Below, piece after piece: positions 1 through 11,160 of a DNA stretch of 64,000 nt. A program made the position numbers and the translations under genes. Position 1 is the stretch's first letter, and every line of letters begins with the position of its first letter. This DNA is from Areca catechu (taxonomy: Eukaryota > Streptophyta > Magnoliopsida > Arecales > Arecaceae), in assembly GCA_021397845.1 (NCBI GenBank), contig CM038050.1, forward strand, positions 112,209,891 through 112,273,890, in the 5' to 3' direction. The notes under the pieces were generated by a model. The model was not told the DNA's origin and did no database searches. It saw only the letters and a list, made by a program, of their open reading frames with translations.

Positions 1-974
1 TATGTATGCAGCTATTCTACATAAAGAAACAGAATTACATGAAAGGAAAATATTGAAAACATGACTAGAAAAGAGCCATTTCAAAGCAATTAAGAATGGA
101 CCTTTGTGGTTAAGAAACCACACAGGTTAGGGCTAGCTTACTCTAATATTTTAGATCTCAAAATAAAGATTTAAAGATGGTTATCTAGCTATTAATACTC
201 TGAAATGTGGCAAAAAGGGACACTCAAGAAGAAGTATTAGGATGGCAAAGGGATTACTCTAGGTTTTAGGGCACCTTGTATCTGATTCTTTAGCAAAGTA
301 GACCTTCACCTTGGAAACCTGGAAAACCCGGTATCCTGCACAAATAGATGGAGAGATTAGATGGTTTAAATGGAAGGTTAGAGGAATGGAGGAGGAAAGT
401 TTTGAAATGGAAGAAAGAGGCTTAGGATTGATTTGAAGTGGATCTCCTTTGGCGCCCTTGGCATGAACCTTCTTCACTTGATGGCGTGGAGGACTTCATT
501 GTTGATGAAACTCTTTGGAAGAGGAGGATGACGAGCTTGGTGTGGCTTGAAGAAGGATCTTCAATGTTGGCCGAATGGGGAATGGAAAGAGGAATTGAAT
601 GTTTGATTGGAACAAGGTAACCTAGGACTCACACCTACCTTCTCTCAAGGGACTTTAGCTATCAAAGCAAAGGAAAATTTCAAGAAAAAAACTCATTTCA
701 TTCATCATCACCATTACAAGAGGGTTTAGGAGCCTTTTATAGACCTTAAGCTCCCTTTCAAATTCAAATTACATCTCCTTTCATGGAGAAAATCAAGGGG
801 TGTCCCATGAAGATAGGAATGGCCCTTTCAAATTTCAAAACTCCTAATTACAAGGTGGGCATCCCATGAAGAGTGGAAGCTTAATTCAAATTTGAATTTG
901 ACTTGGGCAAAATTCATGGTTGAAGTGTCTTGGTGATGTGGCATGACTTGTCCTCCAAGTTGGTATGACTTGTC
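1..974 (-). repeat. Gypsy-type LTR fragment, left half (minus orientation)
   Basis: No convincing gene; open frames here are short and unrelated to known families. The stretch resembles the LTR of Gypsy-4 (43200-44725) read on the plus strand: both hold a GTGG(T/C)TAAGAAACCAC block (near 113) followed by a GGGCTAGCTTA/GGGTCTACTTA-like tract. An AT-rich TATAAAAGG-like box on the minus strand (near 735-742) lies just upstream, in minus sense, of a tract with poly(A)-signal-like sequence. It runs off the window start and is cut at 974 by the insertion of Copia-1; the other half resumes at 10891. Assignment to a chromovirus LTR is an inference from partial similarity by eye. Confidence 0.45.
970..974. 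repeat. Target site duplication of Copia-1 (left)
   Basis: TTGTC lies directly before the TG of the left LTR and again directly after the CA of the right LTR (10886-10890). The 5-bp duplication is typical for Copia integration and fixes both ends of the element. Confidence 0.93.
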
Positions 975-3373
975 TGAAAGGGATATGCCTTACAAGCCAA
1001 TCTATGTTGTATCTCCCAAACCATTGTAATTGACAATTTTCTAAATAAAGGCGTTATTTTTCATCATACGCCTTTTTTTTTAATTAATGATGAACCCCAT
1101 AGATTAGGGCTATGATTTTAGGGTTATGATGAGATCATACCAGTGAGACCTAAAATCTTAAAACCTTAATCTAAAGTAATCCTAGTCAAAGGAACCCTGA
1201 ATAGGGGATCAGGGTTTTTCCGATAAGACTAGCACATCCCGGGTATACTGGAAAGGGTGACTGCTCTCACAGTCACTTGTGTATGACACTAATACTGGGA
1301 TGTGGGTGCTCATTGGAGAATGAGTTCACTGATATGATCCAACTTGAGAACATCTAATGGAGTCTTAGCTACATGTCAATAGAAGGTTCTCATAGTGGGA
1401 GTGGTACAAGTAATCTTTTGACCTGAGACTGCCATAAGTACCTTATGTACATGAACCCATTCTTTGGTTCAATCCTAATCATGACACTGAGACATGCACA
1501 GGATTGATACTGGGAATGGTGAATTGGATATGAAGGTAATGAGTAGGTCAACAAGGAATCGATCACTCTTAGTAAGAGGAGATTGCATCCAGCTAGTCAA
1601 CAATCGCATGATGATTCAGGGAATCTTTGATCAAAGTGAAGATATTAGAGATGGTTTCTAATATCAAGATAATCGGATCATCATTATAAGATTGAGCTAG
1701 AAATAAATATAATATTGGATTTGACATATATCCATATCCATAGTTATATTTTGGGTGCAGGCTGATCGAAAGATTTAATTGTACGGTAACTCTCTACTGA
1801 AGGGTAATTTTGGTATTTCACCAGAATTTCCATATCTTCCGGATAGACATGACACGTTGCTAGACATCAATCTTGTCTTGTGGGTTGATCAAGTTCAAAG
1901 ATCACATGTTAGGAAGAATCCTAATTGATCGAATCGGGTAAGCCCGGTTTGACCTAAATCGATTAGAAAGAGTTCTAATCGATTAGGTCAACTTGTATTC
2001 GAACCCACTGCTAGCTAGATGTGGAACCCAATGGGTCACACAATTAAGAGGATTGATCAAGAGTTTAATTTGGAATTAAATCATCTTTGCAAGATAACAC
2101 TCTAGCAGGTGTTGCAAACCCTAGCTTCTATTCGGATCAGATTCGAATTAGGGTTCCGGATTGGTTCAAATTGGGTTCTAATTGGACCTAATTAGACCCT
2201 AATTGAGCAAACGGGAATATGGCTAACCCTATTGGCTAGCCATGTAGCTTGGCTAGCCTTCCCACCCGCCCCCTTTATTTTCCACGCCAAATACCAAGAG
2301 TCCATGCGCATATGGACTCTTGGCGCGCCTTAAGGAAGAGTCCATGGCGCGCCCCAAAATTTCTCCGATGTTTTTTATTGGGGTGGCCTCCTCCTTAAGC
2401 AATTAGCGCACCATCTCTCCCCCCTTGGATGAGAATCCAATGGCTGATGGGATTTTGAGAAAGAAGGAAAGCGCTAACTCCTCCCGGGCGCGCGAAATAA
2501 CATCTCTTCGGAGATGAAAAGTCGCGACTTCCTTCCTTTTAAAACACCGCGGTTTTTCCTTTAAGAAAAGCCATGGGATTTAATCTGGAAGGCCATGAGA
2601 TGGGTGGATTGGGCGTGAGAAATAGGAAAGGGCGTGAGACAAAGTGGAATGGGGTTTACGGAGAGTTGTGTTCTTCTGAGAAGACATCTCTTTGTAATCT
2701 ATTTAAACAACAGAGGTCTCGGGTGTTTATACAATGAACACAGAGTTTATTTTATTGTCTTTTCTTTCCAGGAAACTGATTCCTCCTTAGCTTGTTTAGG
2801 ACAAAGAGAGTTTCCCTCTTACAGAGTTCTCTTCTCTGTTGAAACTCAAGTCCAAAACAAGAGATAGGAAGAATCTCTTGATCGGTAAAAGAAAGGAACT
2901 CCTACTCTGTTTCTATTTCCTTTACTTTAAGACATTAGTGTCTTAAATCCATCTCCTCCTTCAAGACAAGAGTTTTATTCTTAGGACAAGGTCTTAAGAA
3001 AGGGAAAGGAAGAAGGAAGAAAGGAAGTAAGGAGCCCCTACCGTGAAGTTTTAGAGCCATAGTCCTCTTGAGTTCTAGGATAAGAATTCAAGTGAGGGAA
3101 TTTTGAAGAAGCTTGCATCTTGATCAATCATCTTGTGGATCACCATTGGAGGGTGGACATTTGGACGCCTGGTGAAATCAAAAGAAGCATTCAACACCAA
3201 GTTCTGATTCTACATCAAAATTGGACTTAGCGTTAAAAGGTTGGTGCCCTAATTCTAACAATGTTAGTTTGTATGTTTTAATTCTGAATAAGGGGACCTG
3301 GCTAAGGGATTTTGGTGCCAATTTCATCATTTTGAAATTGCACTTCCGCTGCGCTGCACTGGAATCCCCAACA
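975..3373 (+). repeat. Copia-1 5' LTR (2399 bp)
   Basis: Begins TGAAAGGG, ends CCCCAACA and is directly followed by the primer-binding site. It matches 8486-10885 along its whole length. The right LTR lacks 19 bp present here (near 1557), and this copy lacks 15 bp of a palindrome found in the right LTR (near 2350); five 1-2 bp indels account for the rest of the length difference. A perfect inverted repeat, AAGAGTCCAT/ATGGACTCTT, lies near 2297-2322 beside GGCGCGCC. A short AT-rich box near 2700 is a possible core promoter, but no TATA box is clear. Confidence 0.92.
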
Positions 3374-3374
3374 G

Positions 3375-3392
3375 TGGTATCAAAGCCATCCT
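3375..3392 (+). other. Copia-1 primer-binding site (initiator Met-tRNA type)
   Basis: TGGTATCAAAGCCATC starts two bases after the LTR end. It matches the usual plant initiator-Met tRNA 3'-end complement (TGGTATCAGAGC...) with one mismatch, and would prime minus-strand cDNA synthesis. Confidence 0.88.
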
Positions 3393-4560
3393 TATTACAG
3401 TTAAAACATATGAAAATTATTTATATGCATTTTTGTTGTAGTATCGCAATTAGGGTTTTAAACCCTTGAATGCTGACATACTTAGCATAATTTAAGGAAT
3501 GCATATATGATAATTAATGTTTTGATGTATGCCACTAATTAGGGTTTTTCACTGAAACCCTAATTATTATAGAGATCTGATTAGTTTTTGAAGTCATCAT
3601 ACTGAAATAAGGTTGCCCTGGCATAATGGTGGATCCATTATGTGGTAAATGGTTGTCCTAGTATGATGACACACTTAGCACATATATGTTTATCAGAGTG
3701 ATATCATTATGATATGTTTTTATAAGAATGTGCTGGCAATTTTAATAAAGCCCTCTTCTTAAAATTATATTAAGTCATAGTATATTTAACTAATGAGCAT
3801 CACTAGTCATGATGAACAATTGATCATTCGGTGTCTAGAAAGGTGGTTCTGGGAAGGTAAAGAGAATCGTGGTTTTTAATTGGTTCCGTTGACTGACCTG
3901 GCCAGTTTTTATTGGTGTCTAGGAAAGCAACAGGGGGACTCCCACATCTCTTCCACTTGCTGGCCGATTTGATTATATTTAAATCTTGACTTATATGCTT
4001 AGTGTTAAAAAAAAAAATGCTATGTGTTGGCCTTCCTTCATGCTGGATCATTACTGTGTTATGAACCACATTAGGTTTGTTGTGTTATCTGCAAGACCTA
4101 ATAGGGTGATTGACATAATATTGGTCTAGTGCAAAAATATGCTTACAGTGTATTCAGTATAATGCCTTGTTGTGTTGTCTGTAAGGGCATTGTATTTGAG
4201 TACTGACTGTATAGAAATGAAAGGGTCTTGACTTAACTAGAACATTATGGTTTGTTGTGTTTTCTGCAAGACTTATAATGTTCTAGAGGCCAAGTGAGAA
4301 TTATATAAGATATAATTGGAAGAGTTTCCTACCTTTGAACTTATAAAGGATTTGTTGTGTTATCTGCAAGATCTTTTATAAATAATAAGGATCTCGATCT
4401 CACTAAGAAAACCGATCAGGGTTCTTCTCAATTATCATAGTGAGGGCTATGATTTTTGATAAAATAGTGGGAGACATAATTAAATTGAAGACCTAATTTA
4501 ATTATGTAAGTCATTTCATGGTTGTTTGCTTATGTATTGTTCTTAATTAAATGTAGATAA
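3393..4560 (+). ncRNA. Copia-1 structured leader with hairpin series
   Basis: Untranslated leader between primer-binding site and gag. Perfect or near-perfect inverted repeats: 3622-3629/3635-3642; 4070-4076/4096-4102; 4161-4166/4186-4191; 4237-4248/4275-4286; 4341-4351/4371-4381; 4434-4440/4447-4453; 4474-4486/4495-4507 (13 bp, perfect). Four of them (loops at 4077, 4167, 4252, 4352) carry an almost identical 19-nt loop, TTGTTGTGTTATCTGCAAG, on stems of unrelated sequence. Copia-2 keeps most of these hairpins with changed but still pairing stems. A block at 3829-3970 resembles the leaders of the Gypsy elements here. Role unknown; packaging, dimerisation or translational control are possibilities only. 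Confidence 0.7.
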
Positions 4561-7500
4561 ATGGCATCTTCATTATCACTGAGAAGCATCTTAGATACCA
4601 ACAAATTGACTGGTCCAAACTATGTGGACTGGTTGAGAAACTTAAAGATTGTACTGAGTTCAGAAAAACTTTCCTATATTCTTGATACCCCTAGTCTTAA
4701 TCCACTAGGGGATGATGCCACACAGGAAGATGTGGCCACATACAAAATGTGGCAGAATGACTCCCTCACTGTCAAGTGTATCATACTGGCCTCTATGACC
4801 AATGAGTTACAGAGGCAGCATGAAAGCATGGATACTCAATCCATAATGCTCAATTTAAAGGAGCTTTATGGAGAACAAAGCAGAACTGCTAGATACGAAA
4901 TATCTAAGCAGTTATTTCGTGCTAGGATGACAGAGGGTACATCTGTTCAGGATCATGTCCTGAAGGTAATTGACTTAATCACCAGATTGGGTCAATTAGG
5001 GTTTATTATGGATGGGGAGCTGAATCAGGATTTAATCCTGCAATCACTCCCAGAGTCATTTTCTCAGTTTGTCTTGAATTATCACATGAACAAACTGAAC
5101 ACTTCCTTGCCTGAGCTGTTAAATATGTTAAAAACAGCAGAGAGCCACGTTAAGAAAGAAAAGGCTCCACTTCTTCTTGTAGATAAGACCAATAAGAAGA
5201 AATCGGGCAAAAAGGGTTTTAGTAGGAGGCTAAACCCTAAGGGTGGCATTAATAAGAACAAGAAAGGAAAGAAGGCCTCAAAACAGTCAACCTGTTTCTT
5301 TTGCGGCAAAGCGGGACATTGGAAAAGGAATTGCAAGGCTTACCTTGCAACTGTGAAGCCTGGTGTGGCAGACGCACCAAAAGGTATGTATGAGATACAT
5401 ACTATATTTACATTAAATTCGTCTATATCAAATACTTGGGTATTGGATACCGCTTGTGGTTACCATATATGCAAATCTTTGCAGGACCTCCACAAGCTTA
5501 AAGTATTGAAGGAAGGCGACTTCAATCTCTACGGTGCTGGTGGTGATATCATCCAAGCAGAAGCTGTAGGGACCTATATTCTGAAGTTGCCTTCAGGGAA
5601 GATCTTGGAGCTAGAGAATTGTTACTATATGCCAAAGATTATTAGGAACATTATATCTATTCCTTTGTTATTAAAACAAGGATATGTAATGGATGTAACG
5701 AGCACTGGTTGCTCGATAATGTTATCTAATAAAATTATTTGTTCTGGCATATTTAGCAATGGGCTCTTAACTCTTTCTTCCAATGATAGTATTTTTCATG
5801 TCAATACTAAAAGGAAAAGAAAAGACTTTAATGATACTTTACTTTGGCATCATAGACTTGGTCATGTTAATGAGTCTAGGATTAGCAAGTTATATAAGGA
5901 AAAATTCCTTGATCCTTATGAGTATGAATCATTAGGAACTTGCGAATCATGTCTCATGGGTAAGATGACAAAAACTCCATTCACTGGACATGGGAAAGGT
6001 CAACTGAGTTATTAGGACTTATACATACTGATGTATGTGGTCCAATGACAACTCAGGCCAGAGGAGGATACTCATATTTTATCACTTTTACAGATGATTT
6101 ATCTAGGTTCGGATATGTGTATCTTATGAAACACAAATCTGAAGCCTTTGATAAATTTAAGGAGTATCAAAGTATGGTCGAAAAACAAACCGGGAAAAGT
6201 ATTAAAGTTCTTCGTTCTGATCGAGGAGGAGAATACTTATCCACGGAGTTTTTAGACTATCTTAAAGTTAATGGAATCCTTTCTGAATGGACCCCTCCTT
6301 ATACACCACAGCTAAATGGTATAGCTGAAAGGAGGAATCGTACCTTATTAGATATGGTACGATCCATGATGTGCTTCACAAATTTGCCCATTTCCTTCTA
6401 GGGTCATGCCCTAGAAACTGCTGTTTACATTCTGAACAAAGTACCTTCTAAATCCGTTGTTAGTACTCCATATAAAATTTGGAGTGGAAAGAAACCATAT
6501 CTTAAATATTTTAAGATATGGGGATGTCCAGCTTATGTTAAAAGAAATTTTGGACATAAGTTGGAACCTAGAGCGGATAAATGTCTATTTGTAGGATATC
6601 CTAAAGAAGGTAGAGGATATCTATTCTACCATCCTACTGAACAAAAGATTCTTGTCAGCAGGCATGCCACTTTTCTAGAAAATGAGTTCATTTTAGAAAA
6701 GGGAAATGGTAGAACTATTGAACTTGGAGAAGTACAAGAAATACAGATAGACAATTCTCAACCATTAGAACATATAGTTAGGACAGAACCAGAACATAAA
6801 ACTCCTCCTCGTAGGTCTGATAGAGTGCCACGGGCACCTGAGAGGTATGGGTTTATTATTGAAAATAATGAAGCCCAAGTCATTCAAAATGATGAACCTC
6901 TGACCTATACGGAAGCTATCTTGAGTACTGACTCAGATAAATGGCAAGAAGCCATGGAATCCGAAGTAGACTCTATGTATGTAAACCAAGTATGGTCTTT
7001 GGTTGATGCACCAGAGGGTGTTAATCCTATTGGGTGTAAATGGGTCTATAAGAAAAAGATTGGGGCTGATGGCCAAGTTGAAACCTATAAAGCCAGATTA
7101 GTGGCTAAAGGTTTTAGACAAAAACAGGGAATTGATTATGATGAAACATTTTCACCTGTTTCCATGCTAAAATCAATTCGGATTTTACTTGCTATAGCAG
7201 CATACCATGATTATGAGATATGGCAGATGGATGTAAAGACTGCATTCCTCAATGGTTTCCTTGAGGAAGAAGTCTACATGTCACAGCCAGAAGGTTTTAT
7301 TTCAAAGAATAAACCTAATCAAGTATGCAAGCTAAAGAAATCCATTTATGGATTAAAGCAAGCTTCCAGGAGTTGGAACATCTGCTTTGATGAAACTATT
7401 AAAAGGTTTGGTTTTATCAAAAATGTGGATGAACCCTGTGTTTATAAGAAGACTAGTGGGAGTGCCATAGTCTTCTTGGTTCTGTATGTAGATGACATAC

Positions 7501-8471
7501 TCCTCATTGGGAATGATATCCCAATGTTGCAATCAGTCAAGGTTTGGCTATCAAACCAGTTTTCCATGAAAGATTTGGGAGAAGCATCCTATATACTAGG
7601 TATTAAGATCTATAGAGATAGATCTAAGAGGATGCTAGGTTTATCCCAATCTAGGTACATTGACTTAGTGCTGAAAAGATTCAGCATGGAAGGAAGTAAA
7701 AGAGGTTATCTTCCTATGAGTCAAGGCATACATCTTTCTAAAAGGATGTCTCCTAAGACACCTGAAGAAAGAAATAGAATGAATTCTATACCCTATGCTT
7801 CGGCAATAGGATCCATAATGTATGCCATGTTATGTACCAGGCCTGATGTGGCATATGCTTTAGGCATTGTCAGTAGGTTTCAGGCTGATCCAGGAGAGGA
7901 TCATTGGAAAGCAGTTAAAAATATTCTTAAGTACCTAAGAAGGACTAAGGATATTTTTCTGGTTTATGGTGGTTCTGATCTTAAACTAGAAGCTTATTCT
8001 GATTCTAGTTTTCAATCAGACCCTGATGATAGCAAATCCATTTCGGGATATGTTTTTACCCTAAATGGTGGAGCAGTGAGTTGGAAGAGTACCAAGCAGC
8101 AGACTGTAGCTGACTCAACCACAGAGGCAGAATACATAGCTGTTAGTGAAGCCGCCAAGGAAGCAGTCTGGATGAAGAAGTTCATCACAGAGTTGGGTGT
8201 TGTTCCTCAAATTGAAAACCCAGTGCCACTTTACTGTGACAACACTGGGGCCGTTGCTCAAGCTAAGGAACCAAGAGCTCATCATAAGTCCAAGCACATT
8301 CTGAGACGCTTCCATCTTGTCCGAGAAATAGTAGAGAGACAAGATGTCTACATAGATAGAGTAGATACAAAGAACAATGTAGCAGACCCGTTCACTAAGG
8401 CTCTACCACAGCGAGATTTTGATCGCCACCTCGAATGTATGGGATTAAGATTCAAAGGCGATTGGCTTTAG
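4561..8471 (+). pseudogene. Copia-1 gag-pol polyprotein, broken by a frameshift and a stop
   Basis: Gag-pol for particle formation, cDNA synthesis and integration. The first frame (4561-6015, 484 codons) starts MASSLSLRSILD and holds the gag domain, a CX2CX4HX4C zinc knuckle near residue 245, a protease site with LDTA rather than the common LDSG, and the integrase zinc-binding region (WHHRLGH...CESC). A one-base loss near 5998-6003 shifts the frame just after that zinc finger. The second frame (to 6401) has the integrase core (TDDLSR, SDRGGEY, ERRNRT) and ends at TAG 6399-6401, where relatives have Trp. The third segment (open to 8471) has integrase C-terminus, reverse transcriptase (DVKTAFLNG, YVDD) and RNase H (AYSDSS, TEAEY). 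Apart from these two lesions the frame is open, so decay is recent. Confidence 0.93.
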
Positions 8472-8485
8472 TGCAAGTAGGAGAT
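8472..8485 (+). other. Copia-1 polypurine tract
   Basis: The purine-rich AAGTAGGAGAT follows the pol stop and ends directly at the TG of the 3' LTR, where plus-strand priming is expected. Confidence 0.75.
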
Positions 8486-10885
8486 TGAAAGGGATATGCC
8501 CTACAAGCCAATCTATGTTGTATCTCCCAAACCATTGTAATTGACAATTTTCTAAATAAAGGCATTATTTTTCATCATACGCCTTTTTTTTTAATTAATG
8601 ATGAACCCCATAGATTAGGGCTATGATTTTAGGGTTATGATGAGATCATACCAGTGAGACCTAAAATCTTAAAACCTTAATCTAAAGTAATCCTAGTCAA
8701 AGGAACCCTGAATAGGGGATCAGGGTTTTTCCGATAAGACTAGCACATCCCGGGTATACTGGAAAGGGTGACTGCTCTCACAGTCACTTGTGTATGACAC
8801 TAATACTGGGATGTGGGTGCTCATTGGAGAATGAGTTCACTGATATGATCCAACTTGAGAACATCTAATGGAGTCTTAGCTACATGTCAATAGAAGGTTC
8901 TCATAGTGGGAGTGGTACAAGTAATCTTTTGACCTGAGACTGCCATAAGTACCTTATGTACATGAACCCATTCTTTGGTTCAATCCTAATCATGACACTG
9001 AGACATGCACAGGATTGATACTGGGAATGGTGAATTGGATATGAAGGTAATGAGTAGGTCAACAAGGGAGGAGATTGCATTCAGCTAGTCAACAATCGCA
9101 TGATGATTCAGGGAATCTTTGATCAAAGTGAAGATATTAGAGATGGTTTCTAATATCAAGATAATCGGATCATCATTATAAGATTGAGCTAGAAATAAAT
9201 ATAATATTGGATTTGACATATATCCATATCCATAGTTATATTTTGGGTGCAGGCTGATCGAAAGATTTAATTGTACGGTAACTCTCTACTGAAGGGTAAT
9301 TTTGGTATTTCACCAGAATTTCCATATCTTCCGGGTAGACATGACACGTTGCTAGACGTCAATCTTGTCTTGTGGGTTGATCAAGTTCAAAGATCACATG
9401 TTAGGAAGAATCCTAATTGATCGAATCGGGTAAGCCCGGTTTGACCTAAATCGATTAGAAAGAGTTCTAATCGATTAGGTCAACTTGTATTCGAACCCAC
9501 TGCTGGCTAGATGTGGAACCCAATGGGTCACACAATTAAGAGGATTGATCAAGAGTTTAATTTGGAATTAAATCATCTTTGCAAGATAACACTCTAGCAG
9601 GTGTTGCAAACCCTAGCTTCTATTCGGATCAGATTCGAATTAGGGTTCCGGATTGGTTCAAATTGGGTTCTAATTGGACCTAATTAGACCCTAATTGAGA
9701 AAACGGGAATATGGCTAACCCTATTGGCTAGCCATGTAGCTTGGCTAGCCTTCCCACCCGCCCCCTTTATTTCTCCATGCCAAATACCAAGAGTCCATGT
9801 GCATATGGACTCTTGGCGCGCCTTAAGGAAGAGTCCATGGCGCATGGACTCTTGGCGCGCCCCAAAATTTCTCCGATGTTTTTATTTGGGGCGGCCTCCT
9901 CCTTAAGCAATTAGCACACCATCTCTCCCCCCTTGGATGAGAATCCAATGGCTGATGGGATTTTGAGAAAGAAGGAAAGCGCTAACTCCTCCCGGGCGCG
10001 CGAAATAACATCTCTTCGGAGATGAAAAGTCGCGACTTCCTTCCTTTTAAAACACCACGGTTTTTCCTTTAAGAAAAGCCGTGGGATTTAATCTGGAAGG
10101 CCGTGAGATGGGTGGATTGGGCGTGAGAAATAGGAAAGGGGCGTGAGACAAAGTGGAATGGGGTTTACGGAGAGTTGTGTTCTTCTGAGAAGACATCTCT
10201 CTGTAATCTATTTAAACAACAGAGGTCTCGGGTGTTTATACAAATGAACAACAGAGTTTATTTTATTGTCTTTTCTTTCCAGGAAACTGATTCCTCCTTA
10301 GCTTGTTTAGGACAAATAGAGTTTCCCTCTTATAGAGTTCTCTTCTCTGTTGAAACTCAAGTCCAAAACAAGAGATAGGAAGAATCTCTTGATCGGTAAA
10401 AGAAAGGAACTCCTACTCTGTTTCTATTTCCTTTACTTTAAGACATTAGTGTCTTAAATCCATCTCCTCCTTCAAGACAAGAGTTTTATTCTTAGGACAA
10501 GGTCTTAAGAAAGGGAAAGGAAGAAGGAAGAAAGGAAGTAAGGAGCCCCTACCTTGAAGTTTTAGAGCCATAGTCCTCTTGAGTTCTAGGATAAGAATTC
10601 AAGTGAGGGAATTTTGAAGAAGCTTGCATCTTGATCAATCATCTTGTGGATCACCATTGGAGGGTGGACATTTGGACGCCTGGTGAAATCAAAAGAAGCA
10701 TTCAACACCAAGTTCTGATTCTACATCAAAATTGGACTTAGCGTTAAAAGGTTGGTGCCCTAATTCTAACAATGTTAGTTTGTATGTTTTAATTCTGAAT
10801 AAGGAGACCTTGGCTAAGGGATTTTGGTGCCAATTTCATCATTTTGAAATTGCACTTCCGCTGCGCTGCACTGGAATCCCCAACA
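8486..10885 (+). repeat. Copia-1 3' LTR (2400 bp)
   Basis: Near-identical to 975-3373. It lacks 19 bp after the CAACAAGG near 9066. It keeps two adjacent palindromes: arms 9787-9798/9805-9816 and 9829-9838/9844-9853, each built on AAGAGTCCAT/ATGGACTCTT and each followed by GGCGCGCC. The LTR ends at CAACA 10885 and is followed by TTGTC, the second copy of the target duplication. Confidence 0.92.
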
Positions 10886-10890
10886 TTGTC
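10886..10890. repeat. Target site duplication of Copia-1 (right)
   Basis: TTGTC, identical to 970-974. Confidence 0.93.
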
Positions 10891-11160
10891 CTCCAAGATG
10901 GCATGGTGCATTGATGATGTGGTGCTCCAAGTAGTTATGGTTTGTTGGTGAAGCTGGTTGCACTCAATCTAGCTCATTTGAAACCCAATTCAAGTAGCTC
11001 TTGAACCCAACTACTTATATTTACTTAGTACAAAGCCAATTTAACTTTAATTGGACTTGAGAACCCAAATTGAAATAAAACAGGACTCAATTATTCAAAT
11101 AAAAACAAGTACATGACTCATAGACTTATTACAGGACTTAAATTCTTAATCTTCTATCCA
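10891..11160 (-). repeat. Gypsy-type LTR fragment, right half
   Basis: Continues the fragment of 1-974 across the Copia-1 insertion. Text such as ACAGGACTCAATTATTC and TTATTACAGGACTTAAATTC resembles the upstream part of the minus-strand Gypsy-4 LTR near 44700-44725 (TATTACAGGACTCAA). The outer end is not defined; composition becomes GC-rich after about 11160. No gene seen. Confidence 0.4.

Larger units (their letters stand above)
975..10885 (+). mobile_element. Copia-1: complete Angela/Tork-type LTR retrotransposon
   Basis: A full Ty1/copia element of 9.9 kb: LTR, primer-binding site, long leader, gag-pol, purine tract, LTR, with TSD TTGTC on both sides. Pol order is protease, integrase, reverse transcriptase, RNase H, which defines Copia. 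Motif style in gag, integrase and RT, and the long LTRs, fit the Angela/Tork group; the clade name is from recognition, not a tree. The LTRs differ by roughly twenty substitutions and seven indels by eye, so the insertion is moderately young. gag-pol carries one frameshift and one nonsense codon, so this copy cannot make the whole polyprotein. It inserted into an older Gypsy LTR fragment. Confidence 0.93.

Noticed and set aside
438..620. 60-codon plus-strand ORF and the overlapping 72-codon minus-strand ORF at the window start
   Set aside because: Lies in an LTR-like fragment; no domain and no relatives recognised.
3375..3392. Possible tRNA-related gene at TGGTATCA sites (also 30810, 37436, 43184, 46274)
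   Set aside because: They are primer-binding sites complementary to a tRNA 3' end, directly adjacent to LTR ends; no cloverleaf.
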